Shown piece after piece: positions 1-9,018 of a stretch of 60,666 nt of DNA. Under the pieces are notes generated by a model. That model was not told where the DNA came from, made no database searches, and saw nothing but the letters and a program-made list of their open reading frames with translations. The DNA is taken from the NCBI GenBank assembly GCA_900315195.1, contig OMYD01000007.1, positions 1 to 60,666 of the forward strand, in the 5' to 3' direction. The first letter of the stretch is position 1; every line of letters begins with the position of its first letter. Origin of the DNA: an uncultured Eubacteriales bacterium (GTDB lineage: Bacteria; Bacillota; Clostridia; Oscillospirales; Acutalibacteraceae). The position numbers and the translations under genes were made by a program.

Positions 1-1
1 T

Positions 2-430
2 GTGGCGCTGGTGTTTATCAACGGCGTAGCGTACCCGTTCTCGCTGGGCGACAGCCGTATTTACCTGCTGCGCAACGGCGTTTTGACTCAGATATCAAAG
101 GATCAGACGCTCGCAATGAAAAAGTACGAGGCGAATATCTACACGCTTGAGGAGGCGGAAAGAAGCCTTGACAGCCACAAGCTGACCTCGTTTTTGGGCG
201 TCGATTACTACCGCCAAGGGCTTTCTCCGCAGCTTTTTGAGCCGATAGCTATGCAGGATACCGACAAGCTGCTGCTCTGCAGCGACGGACTGTATGACGA
301 GCTCGGCTTGCAGGATATTCAAAGCGTAATGCTCCAAAACCCCGACCAGCCCGCGTTCAAGCTTGTTCAGGCGGCGCTGAACCACGGGGGCAACGACAAT
401 GTGACCTGCGCGGTCATTGAACGCGTTTAG
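2..430 (+). CDS. PP2C-family serine/threonine phosphatase, C-terminal part
   Basis: This is the 3' part of a gene that enters from upstream of the window, so the true start is not visible. The 142 visible residues hold the later PP2C metal-binding motifs: GDSRIY near residue 17, CSDGLYD near residue 93 and GGNDNVTCAV near the end. PP2C enzymes of this size in Firmicutes (PrpC/Stp type) remove phosphate from Ser/Thr and usually oppose a PASTA-type Ser/Thr kinase, using two Mn or Mg ions bound by the aspartates in these motifs. A kinase gene, if present, lies outside the window. The small gene at 463 follows after 32 bases and may be co-transcribed. Family assignment is firm; the substrate is unknown. 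Confidence 0.85.
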   Translation: MALVFINGVAYPFSLGDSRIYLLRNGVLTQISKDQTLAMKKYEANIYTLEEAERSLDSHKLTSFLGVDYYRQGLSPQLFEPIAMQDTDKLLLCSDGLYDELGLQDIQSVMLQNPDQPAFKLVQAALNHGGNDNVTCAVIERV

Positions 431-462
431 TATTTTATAAGAATCCAAAGGAGGACAATATT

Positions 463-666
463 ATGGATTTTTCATTCTTGCAGAAAATGGGCTTTAGCAT
501 GGACGACATCGGCAAAATCGCCGAAATCGTAATGAGCGGCGGCGACGAGGACAAAATCGCCGAGGAGCTTAACGCAAAGTTCGGCATCGAAAAGGATCAG
601 GCTAAGGATATCATAAAGCAGGGCAAGGGCTTTATGGGCAATATCCCCAATCCTTTCAAGAAATAA
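463..666 (+). CDS. small helical protein of unknown function (67 aa)
   Basis: The ORF starts with ATG eight bases after a perfect AAAGGAGG ribosome site, so it is very likely translated. The product is acidic to neutral, without a signal peptide or membrane segment. It looks like three short helices (residues about 1-25, 28-45 and 45-55) followed by a Phe/Gly/Pro tail ending NPFKK. I do not recognise the family. Its position right after the PP2C phosphatase gene and before a terminator suggests a shared transcript, but that says little about its job. Confidence 0.7.
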   Translation: MDFSFLQKMGFSMDDIGKIAEIVMSGGDEDKIAEELNAKFGIEKDQAKDIIKQGKGFMGNIPNPFKK

Positions 667-674
667 TTCAGGAT

Positions 675-703
675 AAAGGGCGCGCTCAGGCGTGCCTTTT
701 TCT
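675..703 (+). terminator. Rho-independent terminator after the 463-666 gene
   Basis: An imperfect hairpin AAGGGCGC...GCGTGCCTT is followed by TTTTTCTTT. It sits 9 bases after the stop codon and closes the short rightward transcript. Confidence 0.6.
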
Positions 704-714
704 TTGCCGGGCAA

Positions 715-748
715 AAAGAAAGGCGGCAGTCCATACGGGCTGCCGCCA
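715..748 (-). terminator. terminator of the sodium/proline symporter gene
   Basis: On the minus strand the perfect 8-bp stem GGCGGCAG/CTGCCGCC is followed by TTTCTTTTT, just past the symporter stop codon. Confidence 0.8.
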
Positions 749-762
749 TAGTTCTTTGTGAA

Positions 763-2358
763 TTAGATTTCAATTGTCTTAACGGATTCAAACTCTTTGG
801 TGATTTCCTCAGAGGGCTTCTTTGTAATAAGCGAAACAATCACGTTGACGATAAGCGCCAGCGGGAACGCGATAGCCAGTGAGTAAATGCCTGTTGAATC
901 GTAGAGCGTAATCATATCAGCTCCGTTGAATTTTGTAAGGTCTGTGTTCTGAATAAGGGGGATATACGACCAGAACAGAACGAAAACCGTACCCGTAATC
1001 ATGCCCGAGATAGCGCCCGCAAGATTTGAACGCTTCCAGAACAGAGCAAGAAGAACAACGGGGCCGAAAGCCGCGCCGAAGCCGCCCCAAGCGTCTTTAA
1101 CCAGCTTCATTACGCTGGAGTTGGGGTCAAGTGCGATAACAAAGGCGATAACCGCAATTACCAGAACCGCGATTCTGCCGATCATAAGAGCCTTCTTTTC
1201 GGTGCTCTCGTCCTTTGCGGATCTTCTTTTGAAAATACCCTTGTAAACGTCCTCTGAAATAGCCGAGGATGTAACAAGCAGCTGGCTGTCGGCTGTAGAC
1301 ATAATCGCAGCCAGAATACCGCACAGGAAGATGCCGCCGATAAATACCAACGCGAAGTTGCCCGAGAACATCTGCTGAATAAGGCGGATAAACGCGGTTT
1401 CGCTGTTATTGCCGTCAAGCTGGGTGTTGAGGTAGCCTCTTGCCACAAAGCCGACAAAGCATGCCGCGGCAAGTGAAAGAATAACCCACGCGATAGCGAT
1501 TTTTCTTGACTTTTTAACCTCGCGCTCGTTTTTGATAGCCATAAAGCGAATGATGATGTGGGGCATACCGAAGTAGCCGAGTCCCCAGGCAAGACCTGAG
1601 ATAATTGAAATAGTCGAGGTGTTTTCGCCTTCGGGAGTTTTGAACAGGTTAATGTAGTTTTCGGGGCTTGATACTCCGTTTTTGCTCAGCGCGCCGGCAA
1701 AGCCGCTGTCCCATGTCATGGTAGCGTAGGCGATGATCGGAACCGCCAGAATCGCCACAAGCATAAGCATGCCCTGAATAAAGTCGGTGGTGCAAACCGC
1801 CTTAAAGCCGCCCAGCAGGGTGTAAATCAGAATAACAACCGCCGCGATGATAAGACCTACCAAATAAGCGTTCTCAATTGAATCGCCGAACAGCGTCTTA
1901 AACAGCTTCGCGCCCGAGCTGAACGCCGACGCGGTGTAAACCGCGAAGAAAATGGCGATAATAACTGCGGCAACAATTTTGATAACGCCCCTCTTGTCGC
2001 GGTAGCGGTTTTCAAAAAAGCTCGGAATTGTGAGCGAATTGCCCGATACAATAGTGTATTTTCTGAGTCTGGATGATACCAGGTACCAGTTCAGGATCGT
2101 ACCGATCAAAAGGCCGATAGCCGTCCAAACCTCGCCTGTACCCGAAAGGTAAATAGCGCCCGGAAGTCCCATAAGCAGCCATCCGCTCATGTCGCTGGCC
2201 TGTGCCGAGAGTGCCGCTGTCCAGCCGCCCAGGTTTCTGCCGCCCAGAAAATAGTCTTCATTATTCTTGGTTTTTCTTGAATAGAACACGCCGATTAAAA
2301 TCATAACAATCATGTAAAATCCAAAAGCGACCAGAGTAATGATTTTGTCTGTACTCAT
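763..2358 (-). CDS. putP: sodium/proline symporter
   Basis: At 531 residues this is a full-length member of the sodium:solute symporter family (SSS). It has about 13 membrane helices, and the N-terminal region shows the family pattern YSRKTKNNEDYFLGGRNLGGW and ALSAQASDMSGWLLMGLPG, where PutP proteins bind Na+ and proline. It would import proline with sodium for nutrition or osmoprotection. The start follows GAGGAGGAACAAT on the minus strand. It is transcribed alone from a good promoter at 2414-2442 and ends in a strong terminator. Proline as substrate is by family similarity; related SSS carriers move other solutes. Confidence 0.88.
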   Translation of the reverse strand: MSTDKIITLVAFGFYMIVMILIGVFYSRKTKNNEDYFLGGRNLGGWTAALSAQASDMSGWLLMGLPGAIYLSGTGEVWTAIGLLIGTILNWYLVSSRLRKYTIVSGNSLTIPSFFENRYRDKRGVIKIVAAVIIAIFFAVYTASAFSSGAKLFKTLFGDSIENAYLVGLIIAAVVILIYTLLGGFKAVCTTDFIQGMLMLVAILAVPIIAYATMTWDSGFAGALSKNGVSSPENYINLFKTPEGENTSTISIISGLAWGLGYFGMPHIIIRFMAIKNEREVKKSRKIAIAWVILSLAAACFVGFVARGYLNTQLDGNNSETAFIRLIQQMFSGNFALVFIGGIFLCGILAAIMSTADSQLLVTSSAISEDVYKGIFKRRSAKDESTEKKALMIGRIAVLVIAVIAFVIALDPNSSVMKLVKDAWGGFGAAFGPVVLLALFWKRSNLAGAISGMITGTVFVLFWSYIPLIQNTDLTKFNGADMITLYDSTGIYSLAIAFPLALIVNVIVSLITKKPSEEITKEFESVKTIEI

Positions 2359-2413
2359 ATTGTTCCTCCTCTAAAAATATAGTTTTAATATACTAAAGCA
2401 TAAAACCGTTTCT

Positions 2414-2442
2414 ACTATACCAAAATATCATGCAAAAATCAA
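2414..2442 (-). promoter_or_regulatory. sigma-A promoter of putP
   Basis: On the minus strand TTGATT (2442-2437), a 17-base spacer and TATAGT (2419-2414). It lies 56 bases upstream of the symporter start. Confidence 0.65.
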
Positions 2443-2500
2443 GTATTTTTGCCATATAAATGAAAAAATGCAAAAAACTACTCCAAAATCGTTACAATTG

Positions 2501-2529
2501 TTGATTTGCACCAAAAAAAATAGTATAAT
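2501..2529 (+). promoter_or_regulatory. sigma-A promoter of the alr-polA operon
   Basis: TTGATT (2501-2506), 17 bases, TATAAT (2524-2529). The predicted transcript start near 2536 precedes the palindromic element at 2551-2715, which would therefore be part of the mRNA leader. The rest of the 2359-2731 gap is AT-rich and shows nothing else. Confidence 0.65.
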
Positions 2530-2550
2530 AACAATATCTATAAGTACCTG

Positions 2551-2715
2551 AAGGCAACACCGCACAATTCGCGGCGCACACCTTGCTTGCATATTGTTAC
2601 GTCAGCTTGCCCAAAAATCAGCACCCATACGTCAGTATGCGCACTGATTATTTGTCCAACCTGACGAAAAATCTGACTGTGCAATCCGCACACCTGAATT
2701 ATGCGGTATTGCCTT
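2551..2715. repeat. nested palindromic element (MITE-like) in the alr leader
   Basis: The ends form a 20-bp imperfect inverted repeat: AAGGCAACACCGCACAATTC at 2551 and, on the other strand, AAGGCAATACCGCATAATTC ending at 2715. Inside it there is a second pair (ACGTCAGCTTG against TCGTCAGGTTG) and a central hairpin built from ATCAG, CATAC, GTATG and CTGAT. It has no ORF. The whole unit can fold as one long stem in DNA or RNA. It lies between the promoter and the ribosome site of alr. The structure is seen directly; calling it mobile is inference. Confidence 0.7.
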
Positions 2716-2731
2716 AAAAAAGGAGCAGAGT

Positions 2732-3910
2732 ATGGATTTTGTCAAGAGAACGTGGGCTGAGATTTCGCTGGACGCGATCACCCGCAATTTTCACATGATA
2801 CAGGAAAAAATAGGCGGCAGCGCTAAAATATGCTGCGTTATAAAAGCCGACGGCTACGGCCACGGAGCCGTTGAGCTGGCTCATATATACGAGAGGCTGG
2901 GCGCGGACTTTTTCGCGGTGTCAAACATCGACGAGGGAATCGAGATCCGCACTTCGGGCGTAAAGCTTCCGATACTTATTTTGGGCTATACCCCTGTGCG
3001 CGACGCTCAAAGGCTGGCTCAGTACAATATTTCCCAGGCGGTTTTCTCGCTTGATTACGCCAAGGCTCTCTCCGCTCAGTGCGCCGAGTACGGCTGCGTT
3101 TGTAAAATTCATATCAAGTGCGACACGGGCATGAGCCGAATCGGTTTTATGTGTCAGGAGTTTCCGAGAGACGATAATTCTGTAAAAGAAATTTGCGAGG
3201 CGTGCTCGCTCACCAATCTTCAGCCCGAAGGACTGTTTACCCATTTCTGCGTGTCCGACGAGGGCGACGAGGGCAGAGAGTTCACAAAAAAGCAGTACGG
3301 GAATTTCAGCCATGTCAAAAACGCCCTTGAGGCGGCGGGGCTTAATATCCCGTTTACCCACTGCTCAAACAGCGGCGCTATTGAGGATTACGACAACACT
3401 TACTGCGACATGGTTCGCGCGGGCATTATCCTTTACGGACTCGCGCCTTCGCCTAAGCTGTACGGCAAGCTTGATTTGCAGCCCGCCATGACGCTTAAAA
3501 CCACCGTCGCGTATGTAAAGGATCTTAAAAAGGGCGCCACCGTTTCCTACGGAAGAACCTTTACCGCTGAAAAGGATATGAAAATCGCCACTGTTCCAAT
3601 CGGTTACGCCGACGGATATGTGCGTCAGAACGCCGAGAACGGCTATATGCTAGTAAACGGCAGGCGCGCCAAAATTGTCGGAAGAATCTGCATGGATCAG
3701 ACTATGCTTGACGTTTCCGATATCGACGGCGTAAAAATCGGCGACGAGGTAATCGTATTCGGTACGGCCGAGAACGGCGAGCCTACCGCCGACACAATCG
3801 CCGAAAACACAAATACCATTAACTACGAGGTCGTTTGCCTTGTAGGAAAGCGCGTGCCGCGAATTTACTATAAAAACGGAGTTATTACGGAAGTGATGTA
3901 TAAGCTATGA
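2732..3910 (+). CDS. alr: alanine racemase
   Basis: This PLP enzyme interconverts L- and D-alanine, the latter for peptidoglycan. The 392 residues match the family length. The PLP-binding lysine is in VIKADGYGHGA (K38), the fold-type III barrel runs to about residue 245, and the catalytic tyrosine is in VSYGRTFTA near residue 273 in the C-terminal beta domain. The ATG follows AAAAAAGGAGCAGAGT. The stop overlaps the polA start by four bases (ATGA), so polA is likely translationally coupled. The leader carries the palindromic element described separately. Confidence 0.95.
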   Translation: MDFVKRTWAEISLDAITRNFHMIQEKIGGSAKICCVIKADGYGHGAVELAHIYERLGADFFAVSNIDEGIEIRTSGVKLPILILGYTPVRDAQRLAQYNISQAVFSLDYAKALSAQCAEYGCVCKIHIKCDTGMSRIGFMCQEFPRDDNSVKEICEACSLTNLQPEGLFTHFCVSDEGDEGREFTKKQYGNFSHVKNALEAAGLNIPFTHCSNSGAIEDYDNTYCDMVRAGIILYGLAPSPKLYGKLDLQPAMTLKTTVAYVKDLKKGATVSYGRTFTAEKDMKIATVPIGYADGYVRQNAENGYMLVNGRRAKIVGRICMDQTMLDVSDIDGVKIGDEVIVFGTAENGEPTADTIAENTNTINYEVVCLVGKRVPRIYYKNGVITEVMYKL

Positions 3911-6465
3911 GATTGTTGGTTGTTGACGGAAACAGCATTGTAAACCGCGCGTTTTACGGAATCCGCCCCCTGACAAACAAAGAGGGGCAGTTTACCCACG
4001 CGATTTACGGCTTTCTCACAATGCTTCGCAAAATAGAAAAGGAAGAGTCGCCCGAGGCGGTAGCGATAGCTTTTGACCTTAAAGCGCCTACCTTCCGTCA
4101 CAAAATGTACGACGGATACAAGGCAACACGCAAGGGTATGCCGCCCGAGCTCGCAAGCCAAATGCCTCCGCTGAAGGAGCTTCTCGGACTGCTGGGCTAT
4201 ACAATTGTTACCTGCGAGGGCTATGAAGCCGACGATATTCTCGGCACCCTGGCCGCCGCGTGCGAAAACAGCGGAAACGAGTGCGTCATCGCTACGGGTG
4301 ACCGTGACAGCCTGCAGCTTGTCAGCGAAAAAACGCATGTGCACCTTTGCACAAACCGCGACGATATTCTCTACACTCCCGAAAAAATCATGGAGGATTA
4401 CGGCGTTACGCCCGCCGGTTTAATCGAGATAAAGGCGATTCAGGGCGACAGCTCCGATAATATCCCGGGCGTTGCGGGTATCGGCCCCAAGGGCGCGGGC
4501 GATTTGATTCAGCGCTACCACACAGTTGAGTTTATTTACAGCCACCTCGACGAGCTTGAGATAAAGGACGGCGTGCGCAAAAAGCTGATCGCTTCAAAGG
4601 ACAACGCGCTTCTCAGCTTAAAGCTGGGCAGAATCGCCACCGACGCGCCGATCGACACCGAAATTGAGCATTACACGGTGGAAATCAAAGACCGCGCCGC
4701 CTGCGCAAGATATATGGCAAGGCTGGAGCTATTTTCTTTAATAGAAAAATACGAGCTTGACGCGGTTTCCGCCGCCGAGGAAAAAGCCGAGTCAAAAACG
4801 GCTTTGCTTGAGATTGTTGAAGGAAATATTCCTTTAGAGAAAATTAAATCCGATAAGAAAGTATATTTATCATTTGATATTTCTAATAACGAATTAAAAT
4901 CCTTTGCCGTTATGAGTGAGGGCAAGGTGTACCTCTCGTCTGACGAAGCGCTGTTTAAGCAGCTTATCTCAGACTCAGACCTGACGCTCTGCTCCCGCGG
5001 CAGCAAGGCGCTGTTTTCCTATGCCGACATTAAGGGCTGCGAGGAGAGCGCGAAATTATTTGATGTAGAGCTTGCGGCGTACCTGCTTGAGCCGTCCTCA
5101 AAGGACTATACCGACGAGAATCTCTGTGCCGCTAACCGCATTGAGCTGCCGCTCACCGATAACGAGGACTTCAAGCGTTACCGCGCTTTGGCGGTTTATG
5201 ACAAGCTCTGCGAAAAGCTTTTGGGCGAAATCAAGGCAAACGAGCAGGAAAAACTGCTCTTTGACATTGAAATACCGCTTGCGAACGTCCTCGCTAAAAT
5301 GGAAAATATCGGATTCGAGGTTGACCGTCAGGGCATAGCCGACTACGGCGCTATGCTGTCGGCGCGGATTTCTCAGCTCGAGGCGGATATCTATCAGAGC
5401 GCGGGCAGCGAGTTCAACATCAACTCGCCTAAGCAGCTCGGAAAAATTCTTTTTGAGGATTTAGGGCTGCCCGTCAAGAAAAAAACCAAGAGCGGCTACA
5501 GCACAAACGCCGAGGTGCTTGAAAGCCTGCGCTACGAGCATCCCGTTGTTGAGATGGTACTGCAGTACCGCACGCTGGCAAAGCTCAACTCGACCTACTG
5601 CGAGGGCCTGCTCAAGGTGATTGCCGCCGACGGCAGAATCCACTCAAACTTCAACCAGACCGAAACCCGCACCGGCAGAATCAGCTCAACCGAGCCGAAT
5701 TTGCAGAATATTCCCGTAAGAACGGAGCTTGGGCGCGAAATGCGCAAGTTTTTCTGCGCGCGCGAGGGCTGGGTGCTTGTCGACGCGGACTACTCGCAGA
5801 TTGAGCTGCGAGTTCTCGCTCACATAGCCCATGATAAAAACATGATTGAGGCGTTCAAAAACGGTGACGATATCCACGCCATCACCGCCTCCCAGGTGTT
5901 TAACCTGCCGCTCGACATGGTTACTCCTATTATGAGGAGCCGAGCCAAGGCGGTAAACTTCGGAATCGTCTACGGAATCGGCGCTTTCTCGCTCGGAAAG
6001 GACATCGGCGTAACTACAAAGGAAGCCTCAAGCTATATCAAAAATTATCTGTCGCATTACAGCGGCGTTGACAAATATATGCAGGACGTGGTTGAAAAGG
6101 CAAAGCTCGACGGCTATGTTGAAACCATGTTCGGCAGGCGGCGCTATCTTCCCGAGCTCAGCTCAGGCAAGCACATGCTGCGGGCGTTCGGCGAGCGCGT
6201 CGCAAGAAATATGCCCATTCAGGGAACAGCCGCCGACATCATAAAAATCGCCATGGTTCGCGTGGACGAGCGTCTGAAAAAAGAGGGACTGCGCGCGCGG
6301 CTGATTTTGCAGGTGCACGACGAATTGATTGTCGAGGCGCCTCAGGACGAGAGCATGCGCGTGGCGATGCTGCTGCAGGAGGAAATGGAAAACGCGGTGC
6401 GGCTTGATGTTCCGCTGACAGCCGACGCGGCGGTAGGAAGGACTTGGTACGATGCAAAAGGATAA
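3907..6465 (+). CDS. polA: DNA polymerase I
   Basis: An 852-residue family A polymerase for Okazaki-fragment processing and repair. The N-terminal 290 residues are the 5'-nuclease domain (VDGNSIVNRAFYGI, YEADDILGT, GDRDSLQL, QGDSSDNIPGV). The middle exonuclease-like domain (about 310-470) lacks the DxE and other carboxylates of a working proofreading site, as in Taq-type enzymes. Polymerase motif A is DADYSQIELRVLA (near 625), motif B RSRAKAVNFGIVYGI (near 677) and motif C QVHDELIVEAP (near 802). It overlaps alr by four bases and the phosphatase gene by 14 bases. Confidence 0.96.
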   Translation: MRLLVVDGNSIVNRAFYGIRPLTNKEGQFTHAIYGFLTMLRKIEKEESPEAVAIAFDLKAPTFRHKMYDGYKATRKGMPPELASQMPPLKELLGLLGYTIVTCEGYEADDILGTLAAACENSGNECVIATGDRDSLQLVSEKTHVHLCTNRDDILYTPEKIMEDYGVTPAGLIEIKAIQGDSSDNIPGVAGIGPKGAGDLIQRYHTVEFIYSHLDELEIKDGVRKKLIASKDNALLSLKLGRIATDAPIDTEIEHYTVEIKDRAACARYMARLELFSLIEKYELDAVSAAEEKAESKTALLEIVEGNIPLEKIKSDKKVYLSFDISNNELKSFAVMSEGKVYLSSDEALFKQLISDSDLTLCSRGSKALFSYADIKGCEESAKLFDVELAAYLLEPSSKDYTDENLCAANRIELPLTDNEDFKRYRALAVYDKLCEKLLGEIKANEQEKLLFDIEIPLANVLAKMENIGFEVDRQGIADYGAMLSARISQLEADIYQSAGSEFNINSPKQLGKILFEDLGLPVKKKTKSGYSTNAEVLESLRYEHPVVEMVLQYRTLAKLNSTYCEGLLKVIAADGRIHSNFNQTETRTGRISSTEPNLQNIPVRTELGREMRKFFCAREGWVLVDADYSQIELRVLAHIAHDKNMIEAFKNGDDIHAITASQVFNLPLDMVTPIMRSRAKAVNFGIVYGIGAFSLGKDIGVTTKEASSYIKNYLSHYSGVDKYMQDVVEKAKLDGYVETMFGRRRYLPELSSGKHMLRAFGERVARNMPIQGTAADIIKIAMVRVDERLKKEGLRARLILQVHDELIVEAPQDESMRVAMLLQEEMENAVRLDVPLTADAAVGRTWYDAKG

Positions 6466-6892
6466 CAGCCTAAAATTTATAGCCTTTGTCTGCACGGGCA
6501 ACACCTGCCGCAGCCCTATGGCAGAGGGGATTTTTAACAAAGCCGCCGAGGAGCGCGGACTTAGCGTCCGCGCCGTAAGCTTCGGAATGGCGGCGGTCGA
6601 CGGTATGCCTCCCGCGAAAAACGCGGTTGAGGTCTGCGGCGAAATCGGAGTTGACATCAGCGCCCACCGCTCGCATTTTATCTATGATTTTCAGCTGGGC
6701 GACTTCGATAAAATCTACTGTATGTCGCAGGAGCACTCGCTTATTCTCTCCCAGAGCATCGGCTATCCGCTCGAAAATATCGAGGTGTTGAACGTTGCCG
6801 ACCCGTACGGGCAGAGCGTTGAAATTTACCGCATGTGCCGCGACATTATCGTCACCTGCGTCGATGAAATTCTGAGAGCCTATGAAAATTGA
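6452..6892 (+). CDS. low-molecular-weight protein-tyrosine phosphatase
   Basis: The 146-residue protein carries the LMW-PTP loop VCTGNTCRSPMAEG near the N-terminus (nucleophilic Cys and Arg) and the general-acid loop DPYGQ near residue 115. Family members dephosphorylate tyrosine, or arginine in the YwlE type; the Thr after the catalytic Cys and the CRS ending of the P-loop fit the YwlE arginine-phosphatase-like group, which remains unproven. The start lies inside the end of polA with GGAAGGA upstream, and the stop overlaps the next gene by 11 bases, so it is one operon. Confidence 0.85.
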   Translation: MQKDNSLKFIAFVCTGNTCRSPMAEGIFNKAAEERGLSVRAVSFGMAAVDGMPPAKNAVEVCGEIGVDISAHRSHFIYDFQLGDFDKIYCMSQEHSLILSQSIGYPLENIEVLNVADPYGQSVEIYRMCRDIIVTCVDEILRAYEN

Positions 6893-7316
6893 GCAAATGA
6901 CCGCCGAGCACCTTGACGGTGTTGAGGCGCTTGAAAAAAGCTGCTTTTCTCACCCCTGGTCGCGCCAAAGCCTTATGTCCGAGCTTGAAAACGCTCAGTC
7001 GCTTTTCTACGCGGCTGTTGAGGACGGACAGGTTGTCGGCTATATCGGAATGAGCTTCGTGCTTGACGAGGGTTATATCTACAATGTGGCGGTTGATGAA
7101 AAATACCGCAAAAAGGGTATAGGCAGCGCGCTTATCCGTACGCTGGTTACCCACTGCAAAAAGGAAGGTTTTGCCTTTCTCACGCTTGAGGTGAGGGAGA
7201 ACAACACAGCGGCAAGGTCGCTGTATCAGCATTTCGGCTTTATAAAAGTGGGCGAGAGGAAAAACTACTACTCCGCCCCGACCGAAAACGCTGTTCTAAT
7301 GACATTATATTTCTAA
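6882..7316 (+). CDS. rimI: ribosomal protein S18 alanine N-acetyltransferase-like GNAT
   Basis: A 144-residue GNAT acetyltransferase. The acetyl-CoA binding motif A is IYNVAVDEKYRKKGIGSALI (R/Q-x-x-G-x-G/A as KKGIGSA), followed by LEVRENNTAARSLYQHFGF, the usual RimI C-terminal pattern. RimI acetylates the N-terminal alanine of ribosomal protein S18 in E. coli; in Firmicutes the gene commonly sits beside tsaB and tsaD. Here tsaD follows directly, but tsaB is not in the cluster. Family is clear; the exact substrate is inferred from this neighbourhood. Confidence 0.85.
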   Translation: MKIEQMTAEHLDGVEALEKSCFSHPWSRQSLMSELENAQSLFYAAVEDGQVVGYIGMSFVLDEGYIYNVAVDEKYRKKGIGSALIRTLVTHCKKEGFAFLTLEVRENNTAARSLYQHFGFIKVGERKNYYSAPTENAVLMTLYF

Positions 7317-7329
7317 CGGAGAATTAAGA

Positions 7330-8337
7330 ATGAAGATACTCGCAATAGAATCATCCTGTGATGAAACCGCGGCGGCGGTTGTTGAGGACGGCAGAAAGGT
7401 GCTCTCCTCGGTAGTCGCCTCTCAGGTGGAGGAGCACAGGCTTTACGGCGGCGTAGTGCCCGAAATTGCCTCGCGCCGTCACGCCGAGGCGATCGTGCCG
7501 GTAGTGTCACAGGCATTGGAGCAGGCAAACCTCACGCTTGAAAACATTGACGCGCTGGCGGTTACATACGCTCCCGGGCTTATCGGCGCGCTGCTTGTCG
7601 GCGTAAACTTCGCCAAGGGGCTGTCGCTGTCAACAGGGCTGCCGCTTGTTCCGGTTCATCATCTGCGCTCGCATATCGCTTCTAATTATATTTCTAATAA
7701 AAAACTAAAGCCGCCGTTTCTCTGCCTTGTGGTATCGGGAGGCCACAGCCATATTGTTATGGTTGAGGACTACACCAAAATGAAAATCATCGGCAGAACC
7801 CGCGACGACGCGGCGGGCGAAGCGTTTGACAAGGCGGCGCGCACAATGGGAATGCCTTACCCGGGAGGAATCGAGCTTGACAAAGTCGCGGAGTCGGGCG
7901 ACCCTCACGCGTTTAAGCTGCCGCGCCCTACGGTGCACGACGCGCCTTATGATTTCAGCTTTTCGGGGCTTAAAACCGCGGTGATCAATCTGCTTCACAA
8001 CTCCGCGCAAAAGGGCGTTGAGTTAAATAAAGCCGACGTCTGCGCGTCCTTCCGCTACGCCGTAGTCGACTGCCTCTGCACAAACTTTTTAAAGGCGGCA
8101 AACGACCTTAACGTCGAAAAGCTTGTAATAGCGGGCGGCGTTTCGGCAAATTCGCTTTTGCGCAGAACGCTCTCGCAGGAGTGTGAAAAGCGCGGAATGA
8201 AGTTCTATATGCCCGACAAATCGCTATGCGGCGACAACGCAGCCATGGTCGGAGCTCAGGGCTATTATGAATACCTTGCGGGCAAAACCGCGGGCGCCGA
8301 CCTCAACGCTTACGCCACAATGAGCATTGAGGAATAA
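7330..8337 (+). CDS. tsaD: tRNA N6-threonylcarbamoyladenosine transferase TsaD
   Basis: At 335 residues it is full length. It has the ASKHA nucleotide-binding start MKILAIESSCDETAAAV, the metal-binding HLRSHIASNY (HxxxH, about residues 111-115), VSGGHSHI, and the GGVSANSLLR motif in the C-terminal half. With TsaB, TsaC and TsaE it makes the t6A modification at A37 of ANN-decoding tRNAs. TsaB is normally encoded next door but is not in this window. A weak GGAG precedes the ATG. Confidence 0.95.
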   Translation: MKILAIESSCDETAAAVVEDGRKVLSSVVASQVEEHRLYGGVVPEIASRRHAEAIVPVVSQALEQANLTLENIDALAVTYAPGLIGALLVGVNFAKGLSLSTGLPLVPVHHLRSHIASNYISNKKLKPPFLCLVVSGGHSHIVMVEDYTKMKIIGRTRDDAAGEAFDKAARTMGMPYPGGIELDKVAESGDPHAFKLPRPTVHDAPYDFSFSGLKTAVINLLHNSAQKGVELNKADVCASFRYAVVDCLCTNFLKAANDLNVEKLVIAGGVSANSLLRRTLSQECEKRGMKFYMPDKSLCGDNAAMVGAQGYYEYLAGKTAGADLNAYATMSIEE

Positions 8338-8361
8338 GCAAACACCAAAGGAGGTTTTTGT

Positions 8362-9018
8362 ATGAGTGAAGAATACAATCCTTATATGCAGCCCGAAACG
8401 CAGCCTGAAAACACCGCTTCAAAAAGTCCAAGGGATGTTCAGCAGCCGCCATATCAGCAGCCTGTCTATCCGCCGGAATATGACTATCCTCAGCAGCCTG
8501 TCTATCCGCCGGGGTACGACTATTCTCAGCAGCCCGCCTATCCGCCGGGGTACGACTATCCTCAGCAGCCTGTTTATCCGCCGCAGTACGGCAATTACGT
8601 TCAGCAGGTTACCGAGCCTCAGCCGCAGAGGGAAAGAAGGTCAGCAAAGCCGCTTGTTTCGTTTATTCTGAGCTGCGTCAGCATGATGCTTAGCTTCTAT
8701 GCCTCGTTCTTCTTTTTTTTAATGATCAGAAATTATAATAACCATGTAGAAAAAATATCCGGGCTCGAAAGATACTCGTCTGATTATGGCCATGAAAACG
8801 CGAATTATTTTTTCGGTCAGGGATTTTTAAGGTTTTTCGCGGATTGCGTTTTTCTTTTGGCTTTGGGCGCGGGTATAACCGCGATAACATTTGCTGTTAT
8901 CAGCATAAATAAAAAAAGACAGGGGCGTGTGTTTTCTATTCTTGCCTTATGCATAGCTCTTGCGGGCATTATTTTTGCTTCAATATCTGCTATTGTGATG
9001 ATTAATACCGTATTCTGA
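8362..9018 (+). CDS. membrane protein with a Pro/Gln/Tyr-repeat cytoplasmic-type N-terminus
   Basis: The ATG follows AAAGGAGG. Residues 1-95 are disordered and built from near-identical units such as YPPGYDYPQQPV (four to five copies). Residues 96-218 hold three membrane helices around 96-122, 155-180 and 188-215, with a positively charged NKKRQGR loop between the last two. This is the layout of DUF4190-like small membrane proteins of Actinobacteria and Firmicutes. No catalytic motif is seen. It is the first of three similar neighbours, suggesting tandem duplication. Function unknown. Confidence 0.7.
   Translation: MSEEYNPYMQPETQPENTASKSPRDVQQPPYQQPVYPPEYDYPQQPVYPPGYDYSQQPAYPPGYDYPQQPVYPPQYGNYVQQVTEPQPQRERRSAKPLVSFILSCVSMMLSFYASFFFFLMIRNYNNHVEKISGLERYSSDYGHENANYFFGQGFLRFFADCVFLLALGAGITAITFAVISINKKRQGRVFSILALCIALAGIIFASISAIVMINTVF

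Noticed and set aside
2359-2500. Further gene or RNA in the gap before alr
   Set aside because: AT-rich sequence with only the putP and alr promoters; no ORF with a ribosome site and no known riboswitch pattern.
4830-5300. Proofreading exonuclease activity of DNA polymerase I
   Set aside because: The middle domain has the fold length but lacks the acidic metal ligands, so proofreading is not claimed.
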